A stretch of 64,000 nucleotides of DNA from Geobacillus kaustophilus (GCF_000948285.1 NZ_JYBP01000003.1:2170001-2234000), one strand, 5' to 3'; counted from the stretch's first letter, positions 16,461-26,131 are shown. Notes: a model not told the origin generated them from the sequence alone. Translations and numbers: made by a program.

Positions 16461-18002
16461 CAGACTGTTGACAAAATGGTTATAAGACAGTTGTCTTATA
16501 ACCATTTTGTTCCATTTTTAAGGTTGTTTTTCTTGATGAACGAACCAAAATAGATGCATACTCGAATACATACAGAAAGGAGAGGCCCTTTCTCCACAAG
16601 TAGTTCGCCAATTTCTTTAAATTCATGGCAGCACAAACAAGCATCGCCTGCATCTGGTTTCTTTCCAATCCTCGGTAATTCGTCCAGCGCAGACCATGCT
16701 TCTCTTTTAAATCTGCAAAATTCCGTTCAATCGTCTGTTTCCTTAATTCATACAACTCGCGATGTTCTGGTACATATCGTAAATGTTCGGCTTCTTCGTA
16801 ATACTCTTGCCAAACATGGCGTGTCACGACTTTCGTATGATTTTTGCTTGCTGTACACTTTTGAAGGGATGGACATCCCTGACAGATGGATGGATCTGAT
16901 TTATACTCCCGATAGCCTTCCCGATTCGTTGTTGAATAAGATAACACTTGGTGATTGGGACAAAGGTAACAGTCAAAATGTTCGTCATATACAAATTCAG
17001 ATTTTCGGAAGAACCCATCTTTCGTCTTTGGACGAGTATATGGCCAAATCGGATGGATCTCTTGTTCTAATAGGTATTTCGCAATCGCTGGCGTTTTATA
17101 TCCGGCATCGATGCACACATCTGTTGGGCATCCTTTGATTTCTTGCTTCACTCGCTCAAACAGTTCAAAAAACGCTTGGCTATCATGAACATTGGCGGCG
17201 GTGACATACGTGTGTAATATCCAACCGTGTCGGTCACAAGCGGTGTGATAAGAGTAAGCAAATACCCGTTCACGTTCATTTTTCACAAACATCCCACTGT
17301 CTGGATCTGTTTTACTCACTTTGATTTCTCGTTTTTTTTTATCATTTTCTGGCGGTAGTGGGGATTTCCCATGAGCGATGCGGTCTCGCTCAATTTCTTT
17401 TTCTAATTCATCTTGATAAGCTTTCGCTTCCACTTCTGCCATTTCCGTTGTGAATTTTCTTTTGTTCGCACTCGCCTTCACATGAGTAGAATCGACAAAT
17501 ACGACACTTGGATCCACAAGCCCGTATTGAAAGGCTTCTTCCAAGATTCTTGAAAAAATCTTTTGAAAAACATCGGTTCCCGCAAAACGTCGCGTGTAGT
17601 TTTTACTTGGTGTCGAATGATGGGGCACAGGATCATGCAGACTCAATCCCAAAAACCAACGATAAGCCACATTTGTTCGAATCTGTTCTACGGTTTCACG
17701 CATCGAACGAATCCCAAAGATGTAACGAATCAAATACATTTTGAACAGCACAACGGGATCAAGACTTGGTCGTCCATGGTTAGGAGAATACAAATCCTTG
17801 ACCATATCGTAGATAAAGGAGAAGTCAATGGCTTTTTCTAGTTTACGAACAAGGTGGTCTTCAGGAACAAGATCATCAATTTTTACCGTTGTTTCGATAT
17901 GTCTCCGATCTTCTTGGTAACGTTGAAGCATCTTATTCCACTCCTTCAAGATACCCTTATACCTATATATTAAAACAGCTTGTCGACTTTGTCGACAAGC
18001 TG
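16461..18002 (-). mobile_element. IS1182-family element in the fixA start region
   Basis: Ends CAGACTGTTGACAAA (16461) and, inverted, CAGCTTGTCGACAAA (18002). The 19-bp sequence AAGCTACAATATGTAGCAT occurs on both sides (16442-16460, 18003-18021). It contains the palindrome GCTACA-ATA-TGTAGC, in line with the known preference of several IS1182 relatives for palindromic targets. One intact transposase gene inside. Confidence 0.85.
16480..17931 (-). CDS. IS1182-family transposase
   Basis: 483 residues from ATG 17931 behind AAGGAGTGGAATAAG. The N-terminal block reads LVPEDHLVRKLEKAIDFSF and NHGRPSLDPVVLFKMYLI, typical of IS1182. The catalytic core has VFVDSTHVKASANKRK and CIDAGYKTPAIAKYLL. A zinc-binding region (CYLCPNHQ, CQGCPSLQKC) and NFADLKEKHGLRWTNYRG complete it. 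An in-frame extension to 18054 reads through the old fixA start and is an artefact of the insertion. Confidence 0.92.
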   Translation of the reverse strand: MLQRYQEDRRHIETTVKIDDLVPEDHLVRKLEKAIDFSFIYDMVKDLYSPNHGRPSLDPVVLFKMYLIRYIFGIRSMRETVEQIRTNVAYRWFLGLSLHDPVPHHSTPSKNYTRRFAGTDVFQKIFSRILEEAFQYGLVDPSVVFVDSTHVKASANKRKFTTEMAEVEAKAYQDELEKEIERDRIAHGKSPLPPENDKKKREIKVSKTDPDSGMFVKNERERVFAYSYHTACDRHGWILHTYVTAANVHDSQAFFELFERVKQEIKGCPTDVCIDAGYKTPAIAKYLLEQEIHPIWPYTRPKTKDGFFRKSEFVYDEHFDCYLCPNHQVLSYSTTNREGYREYKSDPSICQGCPSLQKCTASKNHTKVVTRHVWQEYYEEAEHLRYVPEHRELYELRKQTIERNFADLKEKHGLRWTNYRGLERNQMQAMLVCAAMNLKKLANYLWRKGLSFLYVFEYASILVRSSRKTTLKMEQNGYKTTVL

Positions 18003-18118
18003 AAGCTACAATATGTAGCATATGTTCACCTCCAAATCTATTTCGTGTATACATATTCTAGCATAATAAACAAATCCCTCGTCATAATAATCAAAAAATT
18101 ACGATTTTGTTCACAATT

Positions 18119-18871
18119 TTAATGAATAGTGGCACGAATAACAACACCGCGACGAGCCATTTCTTCAATATAGCGATCTCCTGGAACGATTTGTTCAGGT
18201 GGGTATGCCCCGCGCTTTTGAATCGTTCCGTCGCCAATCATTTGTGCAACGACAGAAACCGTATAGGCCGTTGAACGCGCCATTGCCGTGACTTGTTTCT
18301 GACGGTCTTTCTCTGTCACCATTTCATACTCGTACGTTCTTTCTTTCCCATCTTTTTCGCCCGACACAATTACGCGCAACAAGACGACATCGTCTTTTTC
18401 TTTTAACTCTAAAAGTGGCGTAAGTACTTTTAACAATACGTCACGCGGACGTACGATCACTCCGTCGACTTCTACTTCGTAGTCTCGACGCGTGAATTGT
18501 AAATCGACAAGAAGCTGAAATTTTTCTGCATGACCAGGATAGCGAATCGTTTTATATTCCAAACATTTTACATGCGGATAGGAACGTGGCAACGTTGATG
18601 TTCCTCCCGATGTATGGAACGCTTCAAGCGGTCCAAAACGCTCAAAATAAATCGTTTCAACTTCTGATAAAGAAGGTACTTGTTGCTTTTGTCCATCACG
18701 AATAATTAAGGAAAGATCGGTGTAATGATCAAGTAAACCTTCAAGCGAAAAGACGTGATTATATCCGAGTGGCGGTTCTGGCCGAAGAGGAATACCGCCA
18801 ACATATAATTTAATGGTATGAACGCGATCCAGTTGACTTGCTCCATATCCTGTTAAAATATTAATCATTCC
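18119..18871 (-). pseudogene. lysDH: L-lysine 6-dehydrogenase (LysDH), N-terminally truncated
   Basis: The remaining ~250 residues ([20 protein letters not shown]..., [45 protein letters not shown]) match the C-terminal domain of saccharopine-dehydrogenase-fold enzymes. They agree closely with my memory of the NAD-dependent L-lysine 6-dehydrogenase of Geobacillus stearothermophilus, which makes aminoadipate semialdehyde. The NAD-binding N-terminal third (~125 residues) is gone: an ISL3 end abuts codon GGA at 18872. Position upstream of fixA and downstream of an aldehyde dehydrogenase fits a lysine-degradation operon. Confidence 0.8.
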
Positions 18872-18905
18872 GGCTCTTCACCACAACATGTACTTGACAA
18901 GCAAT
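18872..18905. mobile_element. ISL3-type end remnant
   Basis: GGCTCTTCACCACAACATGT starts a single ISL3 terminus like those at 26436 and 19479. It joins truncated LysDH to truncated aldehyde dehydrogenase and marks the site of a deletion that removed the dehydrogenase's 3' end and the start of lysDH. Confidence 0.7.
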
Positions 18906-18914
18906 ACGGTTTCC

Positions 18915-20077
18915 TGCACAAAGATATTTTTGTAACGCATCTTGATTAATAACTGGTCCGACTTTTACTCCTTCCTCTAAGCCGTTCCCAACTGTTAATG
19001 TGCTTATCGCTGCGAGTAACCGTTCTTCTACTTGTTTTTTTACATGTTCATGAACAATAATTCGGCTACATGCGGTACAACGCTGACCTGATGTACCAAA
19101 AGCACTCCATATAATGGCTTCTACAGCAAGGGCTACATCGGCATCATCCATGACAATAATGGCATTTTTCCCACCCATTTCAAGCGATACTTTTTTTAAA
19201 TGACGTCCACACGTTTTCGCAATGCGCCGCCCAACTTCATTGGATCCTGTAAACGAAATGACTTTTACATCTCGATGCTCAACAAGCACTTCACCCACTA
19301 CAGAACCGCGTCCATGTACCACATTAAATACACCGTTTGGTAAACCTGCCTCTTCAAATATTTGCGCAAGTTGCTGTGCCATGATTAGTGTTTCTAGCGC
19401 TGGTTTCCAAACAACTGCATTGCCGGCACCGATAGCAGGAAATGACTTCCACGTTGCAATGGCGATTGGAAAGTTCCAGGCTATTCACCACAAAGTGTAC
19501 TTGACAAATAAAGACGATCATGATTGAGAAAATCAAAACATCTTTTTTCCTTTTAATACCATACGTCTCTTTGAGCAACATTGTTATCATGTTTGTCTTT
19601 AAAATTCAAGTACATATTTTGGTGATGAACCAAGTTCCAAGGGGTGATTAATCCGACGACACCAATCGGCGCACGGACGCTCATTGCGAACTTATTCGGT
19701 AACTCTGACGGAGTTGTATCGCCAAATAACCGTCTCCCTTCCCCTGCCATGTAAAACGCCATATCAATTCCTTCTTGTACTTCTCCACGCGCTTCCTCAA
19801 TCACTTTTCCCATTTCCATCGTTAATAGGCGAGCCATTTGTTCTTTTCGCTCTTGTAGTAACATACCCACCTTATAAAGCACTTCAGCTCGTTTTGGTGC
19901 TGGAACGAGTGCCCATGCTTTTTGGGCTCGTTTTGCCGCCAACACCGCCTGTTCGACATCTTGTTCATTTGATATTGTCACTTCTCCAATACACTCACCA
20001 TTCGCAGGATTCACAATCGGCACAAACTGATTGCTGACCGATGACACCCATCGTCCGTCTATATAGTTTAATACTTT
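18915..20077 (-). pseudogene. Aldehyde dehydrogenase (likely piperideine-6-carboxylate dehydrogenase), broken in three places
   Basis: ALDH-fold sequence begins KVLNYIDGRWVSS at 20077, directly against an IS1380 end, so the first residues and start codon are lost. It runs to GLITPWN at 19632. After a 153-bp ISL3-type miniature element it resumes WNFPIAIATWKSFPA at 19478 and continues through LEMGGKNAI and the catalytic Cys in GTSGQRCTA to NQDALQKYL near 18920. There the C-terminus is deleted. Next to LysDH the expected substrate is aminoadipate semialdehyde/piperideine-6-carboxylate; this role is inferred from context. Confidence 0.8.
19479..19631. mobile_element. 153-bp ISL3-ended MITE inside the aldehyde dehydrogenase gene
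   Basis: GGCTATTCACCACAAAGTGT at the left and, inverted, GGTTCATCACCAAAATATGT at the right are ISL3-type ends. The 8-bp direct repeats AAGTTCCA (19471-19478, 19632-19639) are the size made by ISL3 transposases. No coding capacity. Confidence 0.88.
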
Positions 20078-20944
20078 CCTGAATCCGTGACAAAACATCT
20101 TTACAATAGCCGCAAACCGTTGATACGATAAGGGAAAACAACGTGAACGATACTTCATCAAGCAGGTGAATGTGATGAAAGATTTCCCGATTCGGTTTGT
20201 ATGGACAGATGAAGCCATTACTCCAAGTGCGGGGCTTGCCCTCGTTGGCTGCTTACTCCACCAAACGAAACTGAATAAACGAGTAAACGCACTTCGGCTT
20301 CCTACCATTCGTCGAGAGGTGCACATTTCCCATAGCGACGCCATTCGATCGATGATCGGTTTGCTTGCCACAGGAAAAACGGACTTCGATCATATCGAAG
20401 CGTATCGTCAGGACGATATGTTTTCGACATCGATGGGCATTCAGCACGTGCCTTCCTCCCCAACGTTAAGACAGCGCCTCGATCAGCTCGCTTGTCTTCC
20501 GATGACCGAAACGATTCTTTGGGAGGAGTCCATGCGTCTATTGATCCAACGACATGCCACCTTGTCTGCTTGTTGGACGAAAGGGAAGACGACATGGATA
20601 CCTCTTGATCTCGATGGCTCCCCATTTGACAACTCCGATACGAAAAAAGAAGGAGTCAGTCGAACGTATAAAGGATTTGATGGTTTTACGCCACTGTTTG
20701 CGTATGCAGGAAAAGAAGGATATATCGTCCACGCGGAGCTGCGTCCAGGGAAACAACATGTGCAAGACAACATGCCTTCGTTTTTAATGACCGCCATCTG
20801 TCGAGCTCGTCAACTGACATCGTCTCGTCTGCTTGTTCGCATGGATGCAGGAAACGATGCAGAAGCGAATTTCATGTATGCCTAAAGGAAGACGTGGACT
20901 TTGTCATCAAACGAAACTTGCGCCGAGTGTTTATTGCAAAATAA
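20078..20944 (+). mobile_element. IS1380-family fragment (5' part)
   Basis: Left end CCTGAATCCGTGACAAAACA at 20078, then a transposase gene that is frameshifted and cut near 20944. The right end is missing, and a palindromic element and IS66 and IS4-type scraps follow. The left end matches both IS1380-ended miniature elements at 8435 and 15002. Confidence 0.7.
20175..20942 (+). pseudogene. IS1380-family transposase, 3'-truncated and frameshifted
   Basis: From ATG 20175 (AGGTG upstream) the frame encodes the N-terminal half of an IS1380 transposase: DEAITPSAGLALVGCLL, LPTIRREVHISHSD, PSSPTLRQRLDQL, and the DDE start WIPLDLDGSPFDNSDTKKEG. After MDAGNDAEANF a one-base deletion near 20875 shifts the frame (stop at 20885). 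The next frame continues CLKEDVDFVIKRNLRR and then ends. Confidence 0.82.
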
Positions 20945-20957
20945 AAATGCAGAGATC

Positions 20958-21101
20958 TGCAGAGAATTTGGCTTAGGCCAACTTGACATGGAGTGGGGGG
21001 CGTGATAGCCTTTTTAGGCATAGCCAGCCCTTGATATTGCTGGCTTCCTGGCTTTTTAATCACGCCCCCAGAGGCTCCATGTCAAGTTGTCATTCTCTGC
21101 A
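20958..21101. repeat. 144-bp palindromic element
   Basis: TGCAGAGAAT (20958) and ATTCTCTGCA (21101) are the ends. Inside, CAACTTGACATGGAG and GGGGGCGTGAT are repeated in inverted order (CTCCATGTCAAGTTG, ATCACGCCCCC). The whole can fold into one long hairpin with a GCCAG/CTGGC tip. No gene. It may be a MITE or the ends of a lost IS. Confidence 0.7.
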
Positions 21102-21208
21102 CTTTTCCTTGCAAAACTCTGTATTTTTTCTTTGCAGAAAACACTATACGTCAAGCCATCAGGTCCATGTTGTCTATCAAAGGGGAATTTACACAATAAT
21201 TTGGACTT

Positions 21209-21263
21209 GACCCTATTGGTGCTGGATTCTGAAAATCTCGCTGATATTGGGCTGAATGGATAC
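21209..21263 (+). mobile_element. IS66 right-end remnant
   Basis: CCCTATTGGTGCTGGATTCT through GGGCTGAATGGATAC is nearly identical to the last ~50 bp of the IS66 elements ending at 4502 and 40781. No transposase sequence remains. Confidence 0.7.
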
Positions 21264-21304
21264 AAAGGCGTTCATACAGAAGTCATTACTTTAAAGTGCA
21301 TATA

Positions 21305-21431
21305 TATATTCATGAGACATGAACCTCCTTGTGGGTAGTTGGTAGCACATCTATTCTAACCAAGGAGTCCGGTTCATGCCTCCTTTTTTGTTTGGTTGTC
21401 AATTTATGTTGGTGAATTTGCTCATCTACAG
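21305..21431 (-). mobile_element. IS4/IS701-like left-end remnant
   Basis: On the minus strand it reads CTGTAGATGAGCAAATTCAC through the leader and AAGGAGGTTCATGTCTCATG, nearly identical to the first ~120 bp of the element at 32628. The transposase gene is missing. Confidence 0.72.
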
Positions 21432-21437
21432 TAAAGT

Positions 21438-22505
21438 TTATTTTTGCACCGCTTTAACTATACTACAATTCTCTCCAACTTTAATTTTTTTGATTATTTT
21501 ACCGTTTTTAACTAATCGCAGAGTTCCATTTTGAGGATTAGAAACTAAGAATTCTTCGAATCGCTTGTTGTAGTCAAAATATGCTGGGTTTTTTATTGAA
21601 AAAAAAGATTCGCTTAAGTCATTTTTATCAAGTATTGTTAAAAACCCCCCTTGCATATCTAAATCCGTATAATTATTAATGTATAATTTATTCCCAACAT
21701 TAATTATTTTTTGCGGGAAAGGTTTAGACAATTTCTTCTCCGAAATTATTTTACCATTATTCAAGTCTACAACCATAAGCTTATTTGTATATCTTTCAGG
21801 ATTTTTTACCCATTCTGGCCTTGGCCCGTAAGAAAAACCTGTAAAAACACAGTACATTTTGTTATCTTCAATTACAAAATCACTTGGTGGTAATTCAATA
21901 TTATCTTTAATAACAGGATGAAAGGAAAGGGATGCATCATTAGTTTGTATCCTATATACGTTGCTATGCTCACCGGATTTACCACCAGAATTTATAGTGA
22001 TGAAAATTTCATTTTTGTAATGTTTAATTGTATTGACCATTCCACTGGTAAATGTCAATTTTTCTACTTTCCCATTAGACAAATTAACAACAAAAAAAGG
22101 CATGCCCTCTTTAAATATTTCAGATGAAGCAATGTAGGCTTTTTGGTTTACTACCGCATAAGACGATGGGATATGCGGCAACTTTAATTTCTTTTCCACA
22201 TGACCACTCGAAAGGTTGATGATAAACATTGATGGTTTAGTTCCCATATATGTACCATCATCTATCGCATAAACTCGATTTCCATCTATAGAAAAGCTCT
22301 GAAATTTATTTTTATTTTCAATTTCTTTGACTATATTCATCTTTTTATCAAGAAAAATTAATTTGCTATCTCCATGAGTAAGTGCAACAAAGGCTGGGTT
22401 CACCTTCAGTTTTGTATCGTTTTGGGCGGCTGTGTCTTTCGATTTCTCGCACCCAACAATTAAAAACAAACAAATGCAATAAATGAAAATCATGATTTTC
22501 TTCAT
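21438..22505 (-). CDS. Beta-propeller-like lipoprotein
   Basis: 355 residues from ATG 22503-22505 (GAGGGGAC upstream). A lipoprotein signal with lipobox IVGC is followed by repeated segments of the style FISIDGNRVYAIDDG, KLPHIPSSYAVVNQKAYIAS and LMVVDLNNGKIISEKKL, which suggest a YVTN/Kelch-type beta-propeller on the outer face of the membrane. No enzyme motif. Partner and ligand unknown. Low GC like its neighbour at 22784. Confidence 0.72.
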   Translation of the reverse strand: MKKIMIFIYCICLFLIVGCEKSKDTAAQNDTKLKVNPAFVALTHGDSKLIFLDKKMNIVKEIENKNKFQSFSIDGNRVYAIDDGTYMGTKPSMFIINLSSGHVEKKLKLPHIPSSYAVVNQKAYIASSEIFKEGMPFFVVNLSNGKVEKLTFTSGMVNTIKHYKNEIFITINSGGKSGEHSNVYRIQTNDASLSFHPVIKDNIELPPSDFVIEDNKMYCVFTGFSYGPRPEWVKNPERYTNKLMVVDLNNGKIISEKKLSKPFPQKIINVGNKLYINNYTDLDMQGGFLTILDKNDLSESFFSIKNPAYFDYNKRFEEFLVSNPQNGTLRLVKNGKIIKKIKVGENCSIVKAVQK

Positions 22506-22609
22506 TATACAGTCCCCTCGTAAATAAGTGTTCATTAAAACTAGGACTACTTAAAAATTGAGTAAAGTATTATCAATAAAGTTAGCTTTATTTTTATTAA
22601 TAAGGCAAC

Positions 22610-22644
22610 GTGGCTTGTCAATTAATTATAAAATGACAAGCCAC
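22610..22644. repeat. 11-bp perfect inverted repeat
   Basis: GTGGCTTGTCA and TGACAAGCCAC are separated by 13 bases, between the two secreted-protein genes. No T-run on either strand, so it may be an operator or a weak terminator. Confidence 0.45.
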
Positions 22645-22783
22645 AGGAAATATAGGTTAACAAACTGTTTAAAAAATTAAGAAAAATTAAACTATAAAAT
22701 TCTTCTCGTTGCTAAAATAAAGATAAAGAATATGGTTTCTAAAAATTATTTTACCATCAGGTATTACGTATTAGTCAGCAGAG

Positions 22784-23545
22784 TCATGAACCAGTTGCAA
22801 ATATTTTAGTATCTCCGTCTTGATAAATATCATCCGGATAAACGTATAACCCACCATCGTAATCTAAATCACGATTCCCCATATCATAATACGCTTTCCA
22901 TGCTAACTTGCTACAATACCACGTACTAGTATCCGACTTGTAAGAACCTACGAATTTATATGGTTCTCCCAATTGGTTTTTAATGTAATCACGGGCAAGA
23001 GTTCTAAATTGCTGTTCTAAAGTATTGACATATAAACCAACGGCCTGGTCGTAGTTTCTAAATTTCCTTGCCGTGGAATAGTGAACATTACTTTGTCCGT
23101 CACCAGGTTGGTTTTCTACATTCGCTTCAATGAATGCATATGAATCTAAACTACCGGTATAATAAGCACCGTCCCATACAGCAGCATGACGATAATACCC
23201 CCATGCTACTGAACCATCATGTACTACAATAATATCGCCAGGTGCAAACGCCGCGAAAGATATGTTATTTGTACCTTTTGGTGAACCGAAAGAATCACCA
23301 GGTGCCCAGTCCGGCTCAGGGTCATCCTTGTCATAACCTTTTTTAACTCCTAATTCTGATTTTTTTACCAAGTCATACTTATCAATATTCACACTTTGTT
23401 TGAGTTTCTCTTTTTGTTCTAAAACTTCTTTGCTTTCGTTGTTTACAGCTATTGAGTCTGCAAAAGCATAGTTTACTAAATTAAATCCAGATAGTAGTGT
23501 TGCAAACGATGAAGCCATCAAAAATTTCTTAAATTTTCCTTTCAA
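22784..23545 (-). CDS. Secreted YiiX/NlpC-P60-superfamily cysteine hydrolase
   Basis: 253 residues: Sec signal peptide (about 1-29, cut after YAFA), a charged linker, then the domain. It has the block APGDIIVVHDGSVAWGYYRH with a conserved His (RHAAVWDG) and a later Cys in WYCSKLAWKAYYD. That His-before-Cys order is the circularly permuted (YiiX/YaeF-type) NlpC/P60 fold. Likely acts on peptides, lipids or amides outside the cell. A relative of the same layout is at 41912. No immunity or export gene adjoins it. Confidence 0.75.
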   Translation of the reverse strand: MKGKFKKFLMASSFATLLSGFNLVNYAFADSIAVNNESKEVLEQKEKLKQSVNIDKYDLVKKSELGVKKGYDKDDPEPDWAPGDSFGSPKGTNNISFAAFAPGDIIVVHDGSVAWGYYRHAAVWDGAYYTGSLDSYAFIEANVENQPGDGQSNVHYSTARKFRNYDQAVGLYVNTLEQQFRTLARDYIKNQLGEPYKFVGSYKSDTSTWYCSKLAWKAYYDMGNRDLDYDGGLYVYPDDIYQDGDTKIFATGS

Positions 23546-23674
23546 ATAAATCCCTCCTAAAATAATTAATTTTCATTTTACCAAAACCATTGATAAATAT
23601 AATATTAATCCAAATTATACTATTTTTAATATATTTATGGTATATTTAATTTTCGGCATATTTCTACATTAAAT

Positions 23675-24472
23675 CTCACATTTCGCACCCTCTCGACAAA
23701 CATCGAGAGGATTTTTTTTGTTCTGATGTCGAATGAATCCTTGACACACAAGGAAAGCAAAGGAGTTTTGCCCACCATGGATGTTCGAATTCGCGCGATT
23801 GATGAAAGTTCCTATTTAAATATCATATTAAATATCATAAGCACCATCTTCAAGGATCTTGACCTCCCTCAGCTGATGGACCGGCTGGTTCCGATGGATC
23901 CCCAATGCCAAACCCGAACCAGCGGAAGCAAGCGAAGATCGAGGACGAATGGATTTACGTGGCGGATTCCGCCGTGATGACGAAGGACACGCTTTCGCAA
24001 ACGAAAGCGGCGAACGCCTTTTTGATCACCAGAGACCCTTCGCCGCTCCGGATCATGAAACAGGCGTTGGCTGAAGCTGATGCTCAGGACACGGCGTGGA
24101 GCGATCCTTTTACGCTGGCGTAGAAAAACGGCGCCACGCATCGGGTATGGGAAACGGCCTCGACGTATGAAGGCCATCCGGTCCGTCCGACCGGGCAGGC
24201 GATTTTTCAGCTGTTCTGGTATGTGAAAGTCGTTCTGTTAGAGCTGCCGGATGGGCAAATTCAGCGTTCACTGGGCCGTCCCCTCACCCCTGAGCAGCGA
24301 AGGGTTCTGCAAGGGCTGGGACTGGATGAGAGCATTTACGTGTAACGTTATGCGGAACGACCAGCGATGGTAAAAAAAGGATTGACATCGCTCGTCGTGT
24401 TGACCGAAAAGTTATTCTAAAAAACTAAATAAAAATCCTTTGTTTCTACCCTGTTAAGGTGCGAAATGTGAG
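23675..24472 (+). mobile_element. IS1634-type element, internally deleted
   Basis: CTCACATTTCGCACC at 23675 and GGTGCGAAATGTGAG ending at 24472 are perfect 15-bp inverted repeats. Inside are the first ~55 codons of a transposase from ATG 23777 (MDVRIRAIDESSYLNIILNI, DUF4277-like), a deletion, and broken C-terminal pieces (VADSAVMTKDTLSQTKAANAF; GHPVRPTGQAIFQLFWYVKV). About half of the usual length is missing. It truncates the SNF2 helicase gene at 24473. Confidence 0.75.
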
Positions 24473-24882
24473 TTGACATCATCTATCTGTTCCCTTTGAA
24501 GGATTGCCTGTTGCATTAATGTTGGCAAGTCGGCTGCATGTTCCTCAAGGAGGTCGCCGATAAAGTCATATACTAGGTCATGACCTAAGTCCTTTCGCAT
24601 TTGTTCCATCTTTGTCATTAATGTTATGAGTACGCGCCCTTCCCTCGTATTGCCTGCCACCAGGTTGAAGACAAACACTTCATTCCGCTGTCCAATGCGG
24701 TGAATTCGTCCCATCCGCTGTTCAAGTTTATTCGGATTCCACGGAATATCGTAGTTAATCATTTGATTACAAAATTGCAAATTAATCGTTTCCCCTCCAG
24801 AGTTGGTCGCCAGCGTGACTTGGCATTCGTCTTTAAACTTATTTATTTGCTTTCTCCGTTCTTCCATTGAAAATAAACCAAT

Positions 24883-26131
24883 CAGGCGTGTTGATTATCC
24901 AATAAAATCCAAAGGGTATAGAAAAAAGAGCACCTTTCCTGTAGAATGTGAGTAGCGACACAAACAAACCCAGGAGGTGCTCTCTATGAACAAGCATACC
25001 ACACTCCCGAATTTGATGCAAAAACTTGTTTCGGATGAAGAGATTCAACTGATTGCCGAAGCGGTTGGGTATCGTGATTCGTCTCGAACCTTTACGTTGC
25101 GCGAGTTGATTCACTTCTTCCTGCTGGCCGCCATGCATCAATGGAAAAGCTTTCGCCACGGAGCCGATGTGGGGCCTCTGTATGGATTGCCGCGATTCCA
25201 TTATTCAACTGTATCCAAGAAAGCGAAAGAAGTTCCCTATGACATCATGAAACGCTTGTTGGCGTTGATCATTTCCAAGTGCAACCGCCAAACCCGCCGT
25301 TCGCTTCGGTTTCCCAAACCGCTTCGGGTGGTGGATTCGACGACCGTCACGGTCGGGAAAAACCGCCTGCCATGGGCGCCGTATCACGGCGAACGCGCCG
25401 GAGTGAAGCTGCACGTCGCGTATTCGCCGGAATCCTCGTTGCCGGCAGACGTGGTGGAAACCATCGGACTGCGTCATGATGGCCCGGTGGGAGAACAGTT
25501 GACGAACGCTCAACAAGTGCTGGTGGAAGACCGGGCGTATTTCAAAATCGAACGCCTCGATCGATTTGTGGAGCAGCATCAGCTCTTTGTCATTCGGATG
25601 AAGGACAACATCGAACTTCATCAGAAAAAAAGCTTGAAACGCCTTTCCAGCACATCCTCATCGGTTCAAGCCGACTTCACGTGCCAGTTGGGGACGAAAC
25701 AATGCCGCTCCACCAAGCGTCACCGGGTGGTGATCTTTCGAGATGCGAATGGCCGCGACATTCGGGTCGTGACGAACCTCTTCCATGCGTCTGCGGAAAC
25801 CATTGCCGACATGTACCAACAACGTTGGACTGTTGAGGTCTTTTTCCGTTGGGTGAAGCAATATCTGAATGTCCCGACCTTGTTTGGCACGACGGAAAAT
25901 GCGGTATACAACCAACTGTTTGCGGCGTTCATCGCGTATGTGTTGCTGCGATGGCTGTATGATCAAACCAAAAAACAGACGAACGTCTCTCTTTCCTTCA
26001 TTTCGTTCGTTCGCCGTTTTTTCTCTGGGCAGCTTCCTCTCGATTGGAAATCCGGGATGGCCGCTGCTTTGTTTGAGTATGCCCAAATTTATGGAAGGCG
26101 TATGTATAATTTTGGATAATCAACACTCGTG
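24883..26131 (+). mobile_element. IS4-family element, complete
   Basis: 1249 bp. Inverted ends CAGGCGTGTTGATTATCC and, inverted at the right, CACGAGTGTTGATTATCC. Direct repeats TAAACCAAT (24874-24882, 26132-26140) flank it. It sits inside the SNF2 helicase gene. A remnant of the same family is at 7597. Confidence 0.9.
24986..26119 (+). CDS. IS4-family transposase
   Basis: 377 residues from ATG 24986 (AGGAGGTGCTCTCT upstream). DDE elements: RVVDSTTVTVGKNRL (first Asp), VLVEDRAYFKIERLDRF (second Asp) and the YREK-type block YQQRWTVEVFFRWVKQYLNV with the catalytic Glu. Full length, no frameshift, flanked by intact ends and a target duplication, so probably a recent and active copy. Confidence 0.93.
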   Translation: MNKHTTLPNLMQKLVSDEEIQLIAEAVGYRDSSRTFTLRELIHFFLLAAMHQWKSFRHGADVGPLYGLPRFHYSTVSKKAKEVPYDIMKRLLALIISKCNRQTRRSLRFPKPLRVVDSTTVTVGKNRLPWAPYHGERAGVKLHVAYSPESSLPADVVETIGLRHDGPVGEQLTNAQQVLVEDRAYFKIERLDRFVEQHQLFVIRMKDNIELHQKKSLKRLSSTSSSVQADFTCQLGTKQCRSTKRHRVVIFRDANGRDIRVVTNLFHASAETIADMYQQRWTVEVFFRWVKQYLNVPTLFGTTENAVYNQLFAAFIAYVLLRWLYDQTKKQTNVSLSFISFVRRFFSGQLPLDWKSGMAAALFEYAQIYGRRMYNFG

